Assembly: GCF_003987175.1 (NCBI RefSeq)
Contig: NZ_PIPM01000004.1
Location: forward strand, 62,001-126,000
Origin: Aliidiomarina sanyensis
Lineage (GTDB): Bacteria > Pseudomonadota > Gammaproteobacteria > Enterobacterales > Alteromonadaceae
Reading direction: 5' to 3'
DNA length: 64,000 nt
This document shows positions 9,921-20,820 of this stretch, piece after piece. Under the pieces are notes generated by a model. It did not search any database. It saw only the letters and a list, made by a program, of their open reading frames with translations, and had not been told where the DNA came from. Positions within the stretch are counted from its first letter, which is position 1; each line of letters starts with the position of its first letter. The position numbers and the translations under genes were made by a program.

Positions 9921-11561
9921 TTAAGGTTTCGCTGACCAGGCTCGCCACCAAGTCATTGCGGACAAAATTCCAGTACACAGCGGCCATACAAAATGCATCG
10001 GCGCGACGACAAATGCGGCTGTGGTAATGGTCAAACTCGCGGCCAGTAAACTCCACCACCGGCTCACTGCAGCTTGCTTCTGCTGCTCTATAAACAAATC
10101 TGCGACTCGTTGCGCATCACGACTACTGTTACGCACTTGCTTTAATGTATCGTACAGCAAGGTGGGCATCTCAGGTAACTTTTCCGCCCAGTACGGCGCT
10201 TGCTCTTTCAAGCTGCGGACCAATGCACGCCACCCCACTTGTTCTTGCATCCAACGCTCAAGGTAGGGTTTTGCTGTCTTCCATAAATCAAGCTGCGGAT
10301 AAAGCTGACGCCCCAACCCTTCCACATACAGGAGGGTCTTTTGCAACAACACCAGTTGCGGCTGTACTTCCATTTCAAATCGGCGCGCTGTATTGAACAA
10401 GTTCAATAGCACATGTGCAAATGAAATTTCTGCTAACGGCTTTTCAAAGATAGGCTCGCACACCGTGCGAATCGCAGATTCAAATTCTTCAATGTTCGTT
10501 TGTGGCGGGACCCAACCGGAATCCACATGCAACTCTGCTACTTTGCGATAATCGCGATTAAAAAAGGCGATAAAGTTCTCGGCAAGATATCGCTTGTCGT
10601 CTCGGTTTAACGTCCCCACAATTCCAAAGTCGACCGCAAAATAGCGGGGACGGCTCGCTGAATCTGGATCGACAAAAATATTGCCTGGATGCATATCGGC
10701 ATGGAAGAATGAATCTCGGAATACTTGGGTGAAAAAGACCTCGACACCTGTCTCTGCGAGTGTTTTCAAATCAATTCCGAGTGCCTGAATCCGCGCCACA
10801 TCATTCACCGGAACGCCGTAGATTCGCTCCATCACCATCACCGAAGAGCGCGTGTATTCGCTATACACTTCAGGGATGTACAGCAACGGTGAGTCGGTAA
10901 AATTGCGACGCAACTGGATTGCGTTAGCTGCCTCGCGATCAAGACTTAACTCATCATACAGCGTCTTGCGATACTCTTGGATCACTTCCACAGGCTTTAA
11001 GCGCTTGCCATCGGGTAGGTATCGGGCTGCAAGCGCAGCAACGGCCTCCATGAGCTCTAGATCTGCGTCAATCGTCTTCACAATGCCCGGACGGATAACC
11101 TTCACCACCACGTCTTTGACTGCCTCGTGCTCGGGTAGCTTGAGTGTCGCTGCATGCACTTGTGCGATCGAAGCTGAGGCGAGCGGAGTGACTTCGAAGG
11201 TTTCGAAAATCTCGTAAATATCTTCGATTCCGAGCGCTTTCTCGATCATCTGTTTGGCTGCTTCACCAGGAAACGGTACCACTCGGTCTTGCAACAAAGA
11301 GAGTTGCAAAATCATATCCGGTTCCAGTAGATCATGGCGTGTGGAAAGCATTTGTCCAAGCTTGACGTACACCGGCCCAAGCGCCTCAAGGGCCATCCGC
11401 AGCCTTTCCGAAAGTGGCTTCTCTGGGTATTGATTACGCAGCCAAAACGCGGCTTTACGCCATAATCGGATGTACCATGGGAGCCAACGGCGCGGAATCA
11501 TCTCGTCGATACCATGCTTGAGCAGGGTGCTTAAGATTTTATAAAGCCGAAATGCGCGCAC
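9921..11561 (-). CDS. ubiB: Ubiquinone biosynthesis regulatory kinase-like protein UbiB
   Basis: Atypical ADCK/COQ8-type ATPase that supports the membrane-associated ubiquinone assembly complex. The 546 residues contain the family KxGQ motif (KLGQ, 67-70), an alanine-rich nucleotide loop ([12 protein letters not shown]), the catalytic-loop-like HADMHPGN and the metal-binding VDFGIVG. Two hydrophobic helices close the C-terminus and would anchor it in the membrane. The start is a GTG at 11559-11561, three bases after the ubiJ stop. It sits between ubiJ and tatA, the E. coli order. Confidence 0.96.
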   Translation of the reverse strand: MRAFRLYKILSTLLKHGIDEMIPRRWLPWYIRLWRKAAFWLRNQYPEKPLSERLRMALEALGPVYVKLGQMLSTRHDLLEPDMILQLSLLQDRVVPFPGEAAKQMIEKALGIEDIYEIFETFEVTPLASASIAQVHAATLKLPEHEAVKDVVVKVIRPGIVKTIDADLELMEAVAALAARYLPDGKRLKPVEVIQEYRKTLYDELSLDREAANAIQLRRNFTDSPLLYIPEVYSEYTRSSVMVMERIYGVPVNDVARIQALGIDLKTLAETGVEVFFTQVFRDSFFHADMHPGNIFVDPDSASRPRYFAVDFGIVGTLNRDDKRYLAENFIAFFNRDYRKVAELHVDSGWVPPQTNIEEFESAIRTVCEPIFEKPLAEISFAHVLLNLFNTARRFEMEVQPQLVLLQKTLLYVEGLGRQLYPQLDLWKTAKPYLERWMQEQVGWRALVRSLKEQAPYWAEKLPEMPTLLYDTLKQVRNSSRDAQRVADLFIEQQKQAAVSRWWSLLAASLTITTAAFVVAPMHFVWPLCTGILSAMTWWRAWSAKP

Positions 11562-11564
11562 GGG

Positions 11565-12161
11565 TTACTCCATATCCTTGATTCGTTTTTCGAGCGCAGA
11601 TAACCGACGCTCAAGGGCCTTCACATCATCTTCTAATAGCGCAAAAAACACCGGACTCGCAGCCAACGTCGATTCTTGAGTAAGGAATTCACTCACACGC
11701 TTTTGCATCTGCTCCGCTTTCGGCATGGCTCCTTTCAGACGGTCAATGCCTTGCGCCAGCCAATACCCCGGCACATCACCGAAGGCATCGGCAAATGCCT
11801 CTTCCCAATCCACATTAATTTGCAAAAAGACCTGCGCGGCCTGCTGTGCGAAGACTGGATCGCCCGCAATTGAAATCCGACCCTGTTGAATCATACGCGT
11901 GACCGCACTGGCATCTTGCAGCTCCGCAAGATCATGGAGCGCAACGGTAACCGAGCCGTCCACGGATTCATACTCAGGACCAAGTAACTGAACGCTAGTT
12001 TCCTGAAAGAACACCGTGATGGGTTCGGGGAGCTCTGGAACGCTCAACCGAAAGCACTTTTCGCGAACACTCTGCAGCCGTTGACGGGCACGGGGATCAT
12101 GAGAAAGCGCGAGATTGAGTGCGCGTTCTAAACTGGCCCGGACTACCATCATCATCGGCAT
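11565..12161 (-). CDS. ubiJ: Ubiquinone biosynthesis accessory factor UbiJ (SCP2 domain)
   Basis: Lipid-binding SCP2-fold protein that helps hold hydrophobic ubiquinone intermediates for the UbiE-K complex. From the ATG at 12159-12161, which shares a base with the ubiE stop (TAATG), it has 198 residues. The SCP2-like region (SVTVALHDLAELQDASAVTR and IQQGRISIAGDPVFAQQ) is followed by a C-terminal coiled coil (VKALERRLSALEKRIKDME). A longer in-frame extension runs back inside ubiE and is unlikely to be used. Three further in-frame ATGs lie within 12 bases of the chosen start. Confidence 0.9.
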   Translation of the reverse strand: MPMMMVVRASLERALNLALSHDPRARQRLQSVREKCFRLSVPELPEPITVFFQETSVQLLGPEYESVDGSVTVALHDLAELQDASAVTRMIQQGRISIAGDPVFAQQAAQVFLQINVDWEEAFADAFGDVPGYWLAQGIDRLKGAMPKAEQMQKRVSEFLTQESTLAASPVFFALLEDDVKALERRLSALEKRIKDME

Positions 12162-12913
12162 TAGAACTTGTAACCCCGATGCAGTGCAACAATGCCACCG
12201 GTCAGATTGTGGTATTCCACCGAGCCAAAGCCTGCTTCTTCCATCATATCCTTCAGGGTGTCTTGATCCGGATGCATCCGAATAGACTCTGCCAAATACT
12301 GATAGGAGTCTTTGTCGTTCGCGATCCACTCACCCATGCGTGGCATGATATGGAACGAATACATGTCATAGGCTTTCGAGAGCGGCTCAAGGACTGGCTT
12401 GGAAAACTCAAGCACCAATAACCGCCCCCCAGGCTTCAGGACTCGGAGCATAGAACGCAGCGCGGCATCTTTGTCGGTCACGTTACGCAAGCCAAAAGCA
12501 ATCGTGATGCAGTCGAAGGTGTCATCTGGGAAAGGCAGTTTTTCAGCGTCTGCTTGGACGTACTTTACGTTCCCGACAATGCCCATGTCGCGCAACTTGT
12601 CGCGGCCCACTTTAAGCATCGAGTCGTTGATATCTGCCAGCACAACTTCACCGGTAGGGCCAACCATTCGAGAGAATTTAGCCGCAAGGTCACCGGTTCC
12701 ACCTGCGAGATCGAGCACCTTTTGTCCACGACGAACGCCACTGCAATCAATGGTAAACCGTTTCCACAAGCGATGAATACCAAACGACATCACGTCGTTC
12801 ATCAAGTCGTACTTGCCAGCTACGGAATGGAAAACTCCGGCGACCATGTTCGCTTTTTCATCTTTTGCGACGGTTTTAAAGCCAAAGTGCGTGCTGTCAT
12901 CGTGCTTTTTCAT
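12161..12913 (-). CDS. ubiE: Ubiquinone/menaquinone C-methyltransferase UbiE
   Basis: SAM-dependent C-methyltransferase acting on demethylmenaquinol and on the 2-methoxy-benzoquinol intermediate of ubiquinone. The 250 residues include the SAM-binding motif VLDLAGGTG (66-74), the UbiE signature region [18 protein letters not shown] and the post-motifs [24 protein letters not shown]. It is the first gene of the ubi-tat run, with a possible sigma-70 promoter 33 to 61 bases upstream. Confidence 0.97.
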   Translation of the reverse strand: MKKHDDSTHFGFKTVAKDEKANMVAGVFHSVAGKYDLMNDVMSFGIHRLWKRFTIDCSGVRRGQKVLDLAGGTGDLAAKFSRMVGPTGEVVLADINDSMLKVGRDKLRDMGIVGNVKYVQADAEKLPFPDDTFDCITIAFGLRNVTDKDAALRSMLRVLKPGGRLLVLEFSKPVLEPLSKAYDMYSFHIMPRMGEWIANDKDSYQYLAESIRMHPDQDTLKDMMEEAGFGSVEYHNLTGGIVALHRGYKF

Positions 12914-12945
12914 GAAATACTGCCTGCCTCGTAAAATTCCCGCCT

Positions 12946-12974
12946 AGTGTATACGATAGCGGCAGAATGCCCAA
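12946..12974 (-). promoter_or_regulatory. Possible sigma-70 promoter for ubiE
   Basis: On the minus strand TTGGGC (12974-12969) and TACACT (12951-12946) are separated by exactly 17 bases, facing ubiE, with about 30 bases left to the ATG. Both boxes deviate from consensus, so this is a candidate only. Confidence 0.3.
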
Positions 12975-12998
12975 TATCCGAAGGACAATCTCACGGAT

Positions 12999-15077
12999 TT
13001 AAACTGCCGCGTATCGTTCTTTATCTGGCAGCCAACGTTGCATGATTGCTTCACTTTGGGCTGGGTAATCCCGAAACAGTGCGTGCGCAATGGTTTGAAT
13101 TTGTGGAATCAGATCACCATCACGTGTGAGATCCGCCACTTTCATTTGGACTAAGCCGGTCTGCCGTGCGCCGAGTAGCTCCCCCGGACCGCGCAACTCG
13201 AGATCCTTCTCAGCAATCACGAAGCCGTCATTACTCTCTCGTAGCACCGCGAGTCGCTCCGTGGCCTGCTTTGAGAGCGGTGTCTTGTAGAGTAATACAC
13301 ACGAGCTTGCGACTGCACCACGTCCAACCCGTCCCCGAAGCTGATGGAGCTGCGCTAAACCGAGTCGCTCAGGGTTTTCAATGACCATCAGGCTCGCATT
13401 TGGCACGTCCACTCCCACCTCAATCACGGTGGTCGCGACCAACAAATCCAACTCATGGGCTTTAAATGCCTGCATAATCGCTTCTTTTTCGGCACTTTTG
13501 AGCCGGCCATGGACTAAACCGACGCGAAGCTCCGGCAAGACTTCTTTTAAATACGCGGCAGTATCTTCAGCCGCTTGGCATTGCAGCGATTCAGATTCTT
13601 CAATCAGCGTGCAGACCCAGTAGACTTGACGCTGTTCACCCGTCACCGCATCGCGCAAGCGAGCAATCACCTCATCACGCCGGGTGTCAGGAATCGCAAC
13701 CGTGACCACCGGTGTGCGCCCCGGAGGAAGCTCATCAATGATGGACGTTGCGAGATCTGCATAGGCAGTCATGGCAAGAGTTCGTGGGATTGGCGTAGCG
13801 GTCATCACAAGCTGATGTGGGTGTAACCCTTGCTGCTCACCCTTCGCGCGAAGCGCAAGCCGTTGATGCACACCAAAGCGATGCTGCTCATCGATTATCA
13901 CCAATGCCAACCCGTGAAAACGGACTGCATCTTGAAACAATGCATGAGTCCCTACCACAAAGCGGATTTCCCCGGCTGCAAGATCAGCAAGGGTGGCTTC
14001 TCGTGCTTTTCCCTTGAGCTTACCTGCAAGCCAGCCAACCCGAACCCCCAAGGGTTCAAGCCACATAGCAAAGCTTCGTGCATGCTGTTCGGCCAGCAAT
14101 TCGGTTGGTGCCATCAGCGCCACTTGATGACCTGCTTCAATTACTGACATCGCCGCCATTGCTGCCACCAGCGTTTTGCCCGAACCAACATCACCTTGGA
14201 CCAGACGCAGCATAGGGAGCGAACTGGCAAGGTCCTGTTCAATTTCTCGCACGACTCGTGTTTGCGCACCGGTGGGCTGAAATGGCAACGATGCCAGTAA
14301 TGCAGACTTAAGTCGCTGTGATGCAGGAATAGCGGGAGCCGAAACGGCTTGTTGTTGCTGACGCGCATACAACATACTTAATTGGTGCGCGAGCAACTCT
14401 TCAAGCGCTAATCGGCGCTGAGCCGGGTGCGTGCCCGCCAGCAATTGTGCTTGATCCGCATCCGTTGGCGGATGATGTAGAACCCGAATGGCTTGGGCAA
14501 GTTGCGGCAGCCCTACTTGCAGATCAGCGGGCAATAATTCTGGCAAGCTCCGGTCATTTAGGTAAGTAAGCGCTTGCTTTACAACATTACGCAAGGTTAA
14601 TTGATGCACGCCATCGGTAGTCGGGTAGATTGGCGTGAGCGTTTCTTCCACGTGAACCGGTCCATCGGGTTCAATTAATTTGTATTCGGGGTGAACAAAT
14701 TCAGGACCCGTAGGGCCCGGACGCACTTCACCATATAAATGAATTTTCTGATGGGGCGCAAACTGTTTTTGCTGAGCTGCGCTGAATTGAAAAAATCGCA
14801 GAGTCACCGTTCCAGAACGATCCGTCAAACGAACAAGAAGCGCCCGGCGCCGTCCAAAATGAACGCGCGCATCGATCACATCGGCCACGACAGTCGCATG
14901 GTCACCCACGCGCAAGGCTGCAATCGGGGTGACCCGCGTGCGATCTTGATAGCGAGTGGGTAAATGAAACAGCGCGTCTTGAACCGAGTGCAGTCCAAGA
15001 CGTTGGAGCCGTTCTGCCATTTTAGGGCCGACCCCTTTGAGGGTCGTCAGCCCAATCGCTGCGAGCGGACTACTCAC
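12999..15077 (-). CDS. recG: ATP-dependent DNA helicase RecG
   Basis: Branch-migration helicase that regresses stalled forks and processes Holliday junctions and R-loops. The 692 residues match the E. coli length. They include the N-terminal wedge/OB domain (HFGRRRALLVRLTDRSGTV), Walker A GDVGSGKT (295-302), DEQH with HRFG, MTATPIPRT, TTVIEVGVDVPNA and the QLHQLRGRVGRG motif. The start is GTG 15075-15077, 12 bases after the upstream stop, with AAGG before it. In E. coli recG follows spoT-trmH; here it has moved behind a GNAT-nitrilase gene. Confidence 0.96.
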   Translation of the reverse strand: MSSPLAAIGLTTLKGVGPKMAERLQRLGLHSVQDALFHLPTRYQDRTRVTPIAALRVGDHATVVADVIDARVHFGRRRALLVRLTDRSGTVTLRFFQFSAAQQKQFAPHQKIHLYGEVRPGPTGPEFVHPEYKLIEPDGPVHVEETLTPIYPTTDGVHQLTLRNVVKQALTYLNDRSLPELLPADLQVGLPQLAQAIRVLHHPPTDADQAQLLAGTHPAQRRLALEELLAHQLSMLYARQQQQAVSAPAIPASQRLKSALLASLPFQPTGAQTRVVREIEQDLASSLPMLRLVQGDVGSGKTLVAAMAAMSVIEAGHQVALMAPTELLAEQHARSFAMWLEPLGVRVGWLAGKLKGKAREATLADLAAGEIRFVVGTHALFQDAVRFHGLALVIIDEQHRFGVHQRLALRAKGEQQGLHPHQLVMTATPIPRTLAMTAYADLATSIIDELPPGRTPVVTVAIPDTRRDEVIARLRDAVTGEQRQVYWVCTLIEESESLQCQAAEDTAAYLKEVLPELRVGLVHGRLKSAEKEAIMQAFKAHELDLLVATTVIEVGVDVPNASLMVIENPERLGLAQLHQLRGRVGRGAVASSCVLLYKTPLSKQATERLAVLRESNDGFVIAEKDLELRGPGELLGARQTGLVQMKVADLTRDGDLIPQIQTIAHALFRDYPAQSEAIMQRWLPDKERYAAV

Positions 15078-15089
15078 GGGCGGTTGGCC

Positions 15090-16619
15090 TTAGGTCCGCC
15101 ACTTACGCACAACATCATAGAGGTCGGTGCGGCGATCTTTCAAATTCGTCACGGAACCCTCATGGTGCAAATACCGCAATTCATCCAAATTCAAATCAGA
15201 GAACATCAGCATCTCTGTGTTCGGTGTCGTTTCTGACATGACTGCATCATGGGGGAAGGCAAAGTCTGAAGGGGAGAATACCGACGATTGTGCGTACTGC
15301 ACATCGAGGCTTTCAACTTCTGGCAAGTTTCCAACACTGCCACAAATCACCACATAGCATTCGTTCTCGACGGCGCGCGCTTGCGCACAGTGACGCACGC
15401 GCAAGTATGCATTGCGCGTGTCGGTCCAGAAGGGAACAAACAAAATCTCCAGGCCTTCATCGGCCATGAGCCGACCTAATTCTGGAAACTCCACATCGTA
15501 GCAAATCAGAATACCAACGCGGCCCGCATCGGTTTGAAACACTTGAACTTTATCGCCCCCTTCAATGACCCAGTCTCGCTTTTCATGAGGTGTGATATGG
15601 ATTTTCTTTTGCTCTTCCACTGAACCATCGCGGCGACACAAGTAAGTCACGTTATAGAGCGAATCACCCTCTTGTAAGGGCATCGAGCCGGTAATGATGT
15701 TGACGTTATAGCTCACCGCCATTTGTGACATTTCTTTTTTGAAACGCTCGGTAAAGCCGGCCAAAAAGCGAATTGCCGACATCTGCTGACTCTTGTCTGA
15801 TAAACCCATCAACGGTGCATTGAAAAACTCAGGGAACAATGCGAAGTCGCTTTTGTAGCTCGCCATTGCATCGACAAAATACTCGACCTGCTGCAGGAGT
15901 TCTTCTACGGAATCGACAGCACGCATTTGCCACTGCACCGCACCCACCCGCACATTGCGCGAGCGTGCAGAGATGACGGTCTCTGCAGGTTCGTACAAGA
16001 AGTTGCTCCACTCAAGTAGCGTTGCATAGCCTTTGGATTTGAGGTCTTCGGGCAGATATTTATAGAGCAGACGCTTAACCACAAAATCATTGGCTAGCTG
16101 GAAGCTTAAGATCGGATCATAAATTTCGCGGCGGCGGACCTTCTCAAGGTACTGGCTCGCGGTCATATCATCCGCATATTTGTGGTAATTGACGATCCGC
16201 CCTCCGGCAAGAATCGCTTTAAGATTTTCCTGAATACACAACTCCTTGCGAGCATCGTAAAGACGCCGGCCAAGTCGGTAGCCACGATAATCTGGGTGAA
16301 TCAAGACGTCGAGGCCATACAGGGCATCACCATCTTCTTCATTGAGAATGGTATCTCGTTTACCCAACAAGTCATCATATTGGTGGGGGTTGGAAAACTT
16401 GTCGTAGGTCACCTGCACAGTTAAGGCAACGCCAACAATGGTCCCGTTATCTTCAAGACAGATTTGTCCTTCCGGAAACTCGCGCACCAATTTGCGAATC
16501 GTGTGCTCTTCCCACGCTCCACCAATGTCATCGTAAACTCGGTCCATCAGTGCTTTTAACTGGGGGTAATCATCGTGACGTAAGTTACGTAATTGCAAGT
16601 GCAGATCTTCTGGGCTCAT
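15090..16619 (-). CDS. GNAT acetyltransferase-nitrilase fusion protein
   Basis: A two-domain enzyme of 509 residues. Residues 1-210 look like a GNAT N-acyltransferase, with the acetyl-CoA loop region at HPDYRGYRLGRRLYDARK. Residues 225-480 form a carbon-nitrogen hydrolase with the catalytic triad visible: Glu264 in LFPEF, Lys339 in EQKKIHIT and Cys373 in ICYDVEFPE. Both active sites appear complete. The natural substrate is unknown; the family acts on amides, and the pairing suggests linked acylation and deamidation of a small amine. It is probably cotranscribed with recG and divergent from the NhaC gene. Confidence 0.9.
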   Translation of the reverse strand: MSPEDLHLQLRNLRHDDYPQLKALMDRVYDDIGGAWEEHTIRKLVREFPEGQICLEDNGTIVGVALTVQVTYDKFSNPHQYDDLLGKRDTILNEEDGDALYGLDVLIHPDYRGYRLGRRLYDARKELCIQENLKAILAGGRIVNYHKYADDMTASQYLEKVRRREIYDPILSFQLANDFVVKRLLYKYLPEDLKSKGYATLLEWSNFLYEPAETVISARSRNVRVGAVQWQMRAVDSVEELLQQVEYFVDAMASYKSDFALFPEFFNAPLMGLSDKSQQMSAIRFLAGFTERFKKEMSQMAVSYNVNIITGSMPLQEGDSLYNVTYLCRRDGSVEEQKKIHITPHEKRDWVIEGGDKVQVFQTDAGRVGILICYDVEFPELGRLMADEGLEILFVPFWTDTRNAYLRVRHCAQARAVENECYVVICGSVGNLPEVESLDVQYAQSSVFSPSDFAFPHDAVMSETTPNTEMLMFSDLNLDELRYLHHEGSVTNLKDRRTDLYDVVRKWRT

Positions 16620-16777
16620 CCGGATACCTCATCATGATGTTAGTGAATTTAGTGTACACGCTTTCAAAGGGATACGGGAGGGTCGGAGGCAATTCCCCGT
16701 AATCGCCACGAAACGGTTGCACATCGCCATCAAGATGTTTATGCTTCTGGACGTCTAAAATAAATCTGAGAAGTGGT

Positions 16778-18136
16778 ATGTCTGCAAACTATTCATCTAG
16801 CACGGCCGCGCCGGTAAAGCCGAGTGCCATTGCACTGCTCCCGCTCGCGCTGTTCCTCACCCTGTTTCTTGGTACGGGTGTTATTTTGCACCTGCAAGGG
16901 GTCGAGATGGCCTTTTACCAACTGGCGAGCCCAGTGGCAATTTTGCCCGCCATTATTTTGGCGGTCTTGCTCAGTAAACAGGAACTCAATCGTCGCATTC
17001 AAACCTTCGTCGAAGGGGTGGGGCATAACAACATCATCACCATGTGTTTGATCTACCTGCTCGCCGGTGCATTCTCGACCGTTGCCGCGGCGACCGGTGG
17101 TGTTGATGCGATGGTCGCGCTCGGCTTAGCCATCATTCCCCCCTCGTTCATTTTGCCTGGTATTTTTCTGATAGCAGCCGTGGTCTCAACCGCTATGGGA
17201 ACCTCCATGGGTACGCTTGCGGCGCTTGCGCCGGTCGCCTTGGGCCTCTCTCAGGCGGCTGGAATCAATCCAGCATTAATGGCTGGGGTCTTGGTCAGTG
17301 GGGCGATGTTCGGCGACAACCTGTCGTTCATTTCTGATACCACCATCGCGTCAACCCGTACGCAAGGCTGTGCAATGAAAGACAAGTTCCGCACCAATCT
17401 GCGGATTGCGCTCCCCGCCGCGTTGCTCACGGTGATTGCACTCGCCTTTTTTGATACCGGCAGCGCGCCGATTGATGTCCCGAGTGCGAACTATTGGTTG
17501 GCGCTCCCCTACTTTTTCATTATTGCCTTAGCGGTCACCGGGCTAAACGTATTTGTGGTGCTCACGCTTGGGATCATACTGGCTGCCCTATTTGGTTTCG
17601 TCGCAGTCGATTACGCTGTCGTTTCGTTCACGCAAGACATCTACGAGGGCTTTACAAGCATGCAAGAAATTTTCTTGCTCTCACTGCTGATTGGTGGGCT
17701 CTCGGCCCTGATTCGCCAGCAAGGTGGCTTAGCCTTCCTCTCACAAACAGTGGTCCGTGCAACGCAGAACATCAGCCGCCGGAAAGACCGCTCAGCAGCC
17801 TTTGGTATTGCGGGACTTACTGCGTTGACCAACCTCGCGGTTGCGAATAATACCGTGACTATTTTGCTCTCAGGAGAGGTCAGTAAGAAGCTGGCTGAAG
17901 AGGGCAACGTTGCCCCGCGGCAAAGTGCGAGCTATCTGGATATCTTCGCCTGTGTCGTACAAGGCGTGTTGCCTTACGGTGCGCAAGCACTGTTGATGGG
18001 CGCCACCTTTGGGGTCTCCCCGCTGGCGGTCAGTATGAACACGTTCTACTGCTTTATTTTAGCCGTGGTAGCAATCATTGCGATTCTCACGGTGGGACCT
18101 ATTCAGGTCAAAGAACCTGAACCGGCCCAACCGTAA
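16778..18136 (+). CDS. NhaC-family Na+/H+ antiporter
   Basis: Polytopic inner-membrane carrier of 452 residues with about eleven hydrophobic segments. Family-like features are the internal STAMGTSMGTLAALAPVALG segment and GAMFGDNLSFISDTTIASTRTQGC, where acidic residues sit in a membrane region and probably handle cations. NhaC relatives include Na+/H+ and malate- or amino-acid-linked antiporters, so the exact substrate is not fixed; sodium export would suit a marine organism. It stands alone, divergent from the GNAT-nitrilase gene and convergent with ridA. The ribosome binding site (GAGAAGTGGT) is weak. Confidence 0.85.
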   Translation: MSANYSSSTAAPVKPSAIALLPLALFLTLFLGTGVILHLQGVEMAFYQLASPVAILPAIILAVLLSKQELNRRIQTFVEGVGHNNIITMCLIYLLAGAFSTVAAATGGVDAMVALGLAIIPPSFILPGIFLIAAVVSTAMGTSMGTLAALAPVALGLSQAAGINPALMAGVLVSGAMFGDNLSFISDTTIASTRTQGCAMKDKFRTNLRIALPAALLTVIALAFFDTGSAPIDVPSANYWLALPYFFIIALAVTGLNVFVVLTLGIILAALFGFVAVDYAVVSFTQDIYEGFTSMQEIFLLSLLIGGLSALIRQQGGLAFLSQTVVRATQNISRRKDRSAAFGIAGLTALTNLAVANNTVTILLSGEVSKKLAEEGNVAPRQSASYLDIFACVVQGVLPYGAQALLMGATFGVSPLAVSMNTFYCFILAVVAIIAILTVGPIQVKEPEPAQP

Positions 18137-18159
18137 CATTAAGGACCAAATGGGGCTTC

Positions 18160-18552
18160 CTAGTTGGTTGAAGGAAGCTCCATGATTCCATCGATTTCGA
18201 TCTGCGCATTTTTGGGTAAGGCGCGCACGCCTATCGCTGCTCGAGCTGGATACGGGGTCGTGAAATGCTCTGCCATCACCTCGTTGACCACCGCAAAATT
18301 GCTGAGGTCCGTCAGATAGATTTGTACCTTGACCATGTTTTGCAATTCACCGCCGGCAGCTTCGCAGACCGCACTCAAATTCTTGAATACTTGCACTGCT
18401 TGCGCACGAAAATCTTCGGAAACCATTTCCATGGTTTCAGGAACAAGAGGAATTTGGCCAGACAAATAAACCGTGGTGCCAATTTTAACCGCTTGCGAAT
18501 AGGTTCCGATTGCCGCGGGTGCTTGATCCGTGGCAACAATCACTTTTGACAT
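18160..18552 (-). CDS. ridA: RidA family enamine/imine deaminase
   Basis: Hydrolyses reactive 2-aminoacrylate and related imines released by PLP enzymes, protecting them from damage. The 130 residues carry the family signature ([21 protein letters not shown] with the substrate-binding arginine) and the N-terminal [15 protein letters not shown]. It starts four bases after the spoT stop, with AAGGAAATAACTTC before the ATG, so it is cotranscribed with spoT. In E. coli the gene after spoT is trmH; ridA takes that place here. Confidence 0.95.
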   Translation of the reverse strand: MSKVIVATDQAPAAIGTYSQAVKIGTTVYLSGQIPLVPETMEMVSEDFRAQAVQVFKNLSAVCEAAGGELQNMVKVQIYLTDLSNFAVVNEVMAEHFTTPYPARAAIGVRALPKNAQIEIDGIMELPSTN

Positions 18553-18556
18553 GAAG

Positions 18557-20671
18557 TTATTTCCTTAAACGAGAGACCCTTTGAACATTGGGCATTTTTC
18601 GAATCTGCCGCATCACATCCGCAAGGTGTTTTCGATTGCTGATAGTCAATGCAACATCAATATAGTAGATCGTGGCGTCAATTTCTTCTGTTTTTAGCCC
18701 CTGAATATTACATCCAGTTTTCGCAATTGACGAGGTTAAGCGAGCCAGAGCACCCTGTTGATTTACGATCTCAACGCGAATCTCTGAGGTAAACATCGCA
18801 TCTGGTTTATTATCCCATTGCACTGGGAAGTAACGACCAGGCTCATCTTCATGTCCTCGCACGTTTTTACATTCACGCCGGTGAATGACTAAACCTTTGC
18901 CAGGGCTGACGTGCGCAATAATGTCATCGCCTGGGATAGGTCGGCAACACTTCGCAAAACTGAGCAATAATCCATCTGCACCCTTGATCGCTAGGCTCCG
19001 GCCACTCTCATCATCACCCAGTGCCGCCTTGACCCGCTTGTCATCCCCCAATAAACGCCGAGCGACCGCTAAGCTCATTAAGTTACCTAAGCCAATCTCA
19101 CGAATCAGCGTCTTTTTATCTTCCCGTTTGAGCTCTTGGGCAACGCGCACAAAGTCTTCTTCTGGAATATCGTCCATGCTGTGTGAGCCAAGCGCTGCAC
19201 GCAACAAACGTTCGCCAAGTTGTAAGGCTTCATCCGCTTCTGCGTTCTTCAGGTACTGGCGGATCTTTAAACGCGCTTTAGCCGTCACGACAAAGTTCAA
19301 CCACGCAATATTCGGACGCGAACCTGGGGCCGTGCGAATCTCGACGGTTTGGCCAGTTTCTAGCGGTTTGCTCAACGAATGCGATTTATGGTTCACCCGC
19401 GCACCAATACACGTGTTACCAATGTCGGTGTGTACCGCGTATGCGAAATCAACCGCCGTGGCTCCTTGCGGCAGTTCAATAATGCGGCCATCTGGCGTGA
19501 ACACGTAAATCTCGTCTGGGAATAAGTCTGATTTAACGTTCTCAATAAACTCAAAAGAATTACCAGCACTTTGCTGCAGCTCAATCAAGCTCTGCATCCA
19601 TTTCTGAGCCCGCACTTGCGCCGTGGTGCCGCTGTCTTCAATGTCTTTGTACAGCCAATGGGCAGCAACCCCGCGGTCCGCCATTAAGTCCATTTCTTCG
19701 GTGCGAATTTGGATCTCCACGGGGATACCATGGGGTCCTTTCAATGAGGTATGGAGTGATTGATAACCGTTACTCTTGGGAATCGCGATGTAGTCTTTAA
19801 AGCGCGTTTCAATTGGCTTGTACAGGTTGTGGACCGCACCGAGCACCCGATAACAGGTATCCACACTATCCACTACGACACGAAACGCGTAGATATCCAT
19901 CACCTGATCAAACTTCAGCTCCTTGTTCAGCATCTTTTTATAAATACTGTACAAGTGCTTTTCACGGCCATAAACCCGCGCTTGGATGCCCTGTTCTTCA
20001 ATGCGCGCAACAAGCTCATTGTGTGTGCGTTCAAGCAGCGCTTTTCGATTACCACGTGCTTTCCGCACTTGGCTTTCCAACAAGCGAGCACGCCACGGAT
20101 GCATCGCCCAGAACCCAAGGGTTTCAAGCTCATTCTTTACATTGTGAATCCCCAAGCGATGAGCCAAGGGTGCATAGATTTCAAGCGTTTCGCGCGCAAT
20201 CCGGCGACGCTTGTCGGGGCGCAAGTGGCCTATGGTCCGCATATTGTGGGTGCGGTCTGCAAGCTTGATCAGAATAACGCGAATATCTTGCACCATCGCC
20301 ATGATCATTTTGCGATAGTTTTCTATCTGCGCTTCTTCTTTGCTGTTGAACTGGAGCTTATCGAGTTTCGAGACCCCTTCCACCAACTCAGCAACTGTCG
20401 GACCAAACTGTTCAGCCAAGTCTTCTTTGGTCACAGGGGTATCTTCAATCACATCGTGGAGTAGCGCTGCCATCAGGGTTTCATGATCGAGGCGCATTTC
20501 AGCCAGCATGGATGCGACGGCCACAGGGTGCGTAATATAAGGTTCACCGCTTTGCCGCTTTTGTTCGCTGTGGGCATCGAACGCCACTTCAAAAGCCGCT
20601 TCGAGGCGGTCCACATGTTCTTTCGGCAAATAGGCTTCGGTTAACTTGCGCAACCCTTCAAACAAATACAC
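18557..20671 (-). CDS. spoT: Bifunctional (p)ppGpp synthetase/hydrolase SpoT
   Basis: Controls the stringent alarmone, mainly by hydrolysing ppGpp. Domains in order are an HD hydrolase (LLHDVIEDT, His72-Asp73 by this start), a RelA/SpoT synthetase, a TGS domain ([28 protein letters not shown]), helical/conserved-cysteine regions ([11 protein letters not shown]) and a C-terminal ACT domain. I place the start at GTG 20669-20671, giving MYLFEGL, which aligns with E. coli MYLFESL and 704 residues; a TTG ten codons earlier is less likely. A terminator separates it from rpoZ, so it needs its own promoter in the 150 bases upstream. Confidence 0.95.
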   Translation of the reverse strand: MYLFEGLRKLTEAYLPKEHVDRLEAAFEVAFDAHSEQKRQSGEPYITHPVAVASMLAEMRLDHETLMAALLHDVIEDTPVTKEDLAEQFGPTVAELVEGVSKLDKLQFNSKEEAQIENYRKMIMAMVQDIRVILIKLADRTHNMRTIGHLRPDKRRRIARETLEIYAPLAHRLGIHNVKNELETLGFWAMHPWRARLLESQVRKARGNRKALLERTHNELVARIEEQGIQARVYGREKHLYSIYKKMLNKELKFDQVMDIYAFRVVVDSVDTCYRVLGAVHNLYKPIETRFKDYIAIPKSNGYQSLHTSLKGPHGIPVEIQIRTEEMDLMADRGVAAHWLYKDIEDSGTTAQVRAQKWMQSLIELQQSAGNSFEFIENVKSDLFPDEIYVFTPDGRIIELPQGATAVDFAYAVHTDIGNTCIGARVNHKSHSLSKPLETGQTVEIRTAPGSRPNIAWLNFVVTAKARLKIRQYLKNAEADEALQLGERLLRAALGSHSMDDIPEEDFVRVAQELKREDKKTLIREIGLGNLMSLAVARRLLGDDKRVKAALGDDESGRSLAIKGADGLLLSFAKCCRPIPGDDIIAHVSPGKGLVIHRRECKNVRGHEDEPGRYFPVQWDNKPDAMFTSEIRVEIVNQQGALARLTSSIAKTGCNIQGLKTEEIDATIYYIDVALTISNRKHLADVMRQIRKMPNVQRVSRLRK

Positions 20672-20820
20672 TACAGCACTCTCACTTCTTTTGCGTGGCA
20701 ACCCAATCGAAGATGCCTAAAATTCGTTACTTCTGCCGACATGATGACCTAAAGGCCACTGGATGTGCAAGATCGAGATGATGGGAAACGCGCGGACATA
20801 CGCGAATGGATGGGGTTTGC

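Noticed and set aside
18144-18182. Imperfect stem at the nhaC/ridA convergence as a terminator
   Set aside because: The nine-base arms need a wobble pair, the loop is long and neither strand has a T-run.
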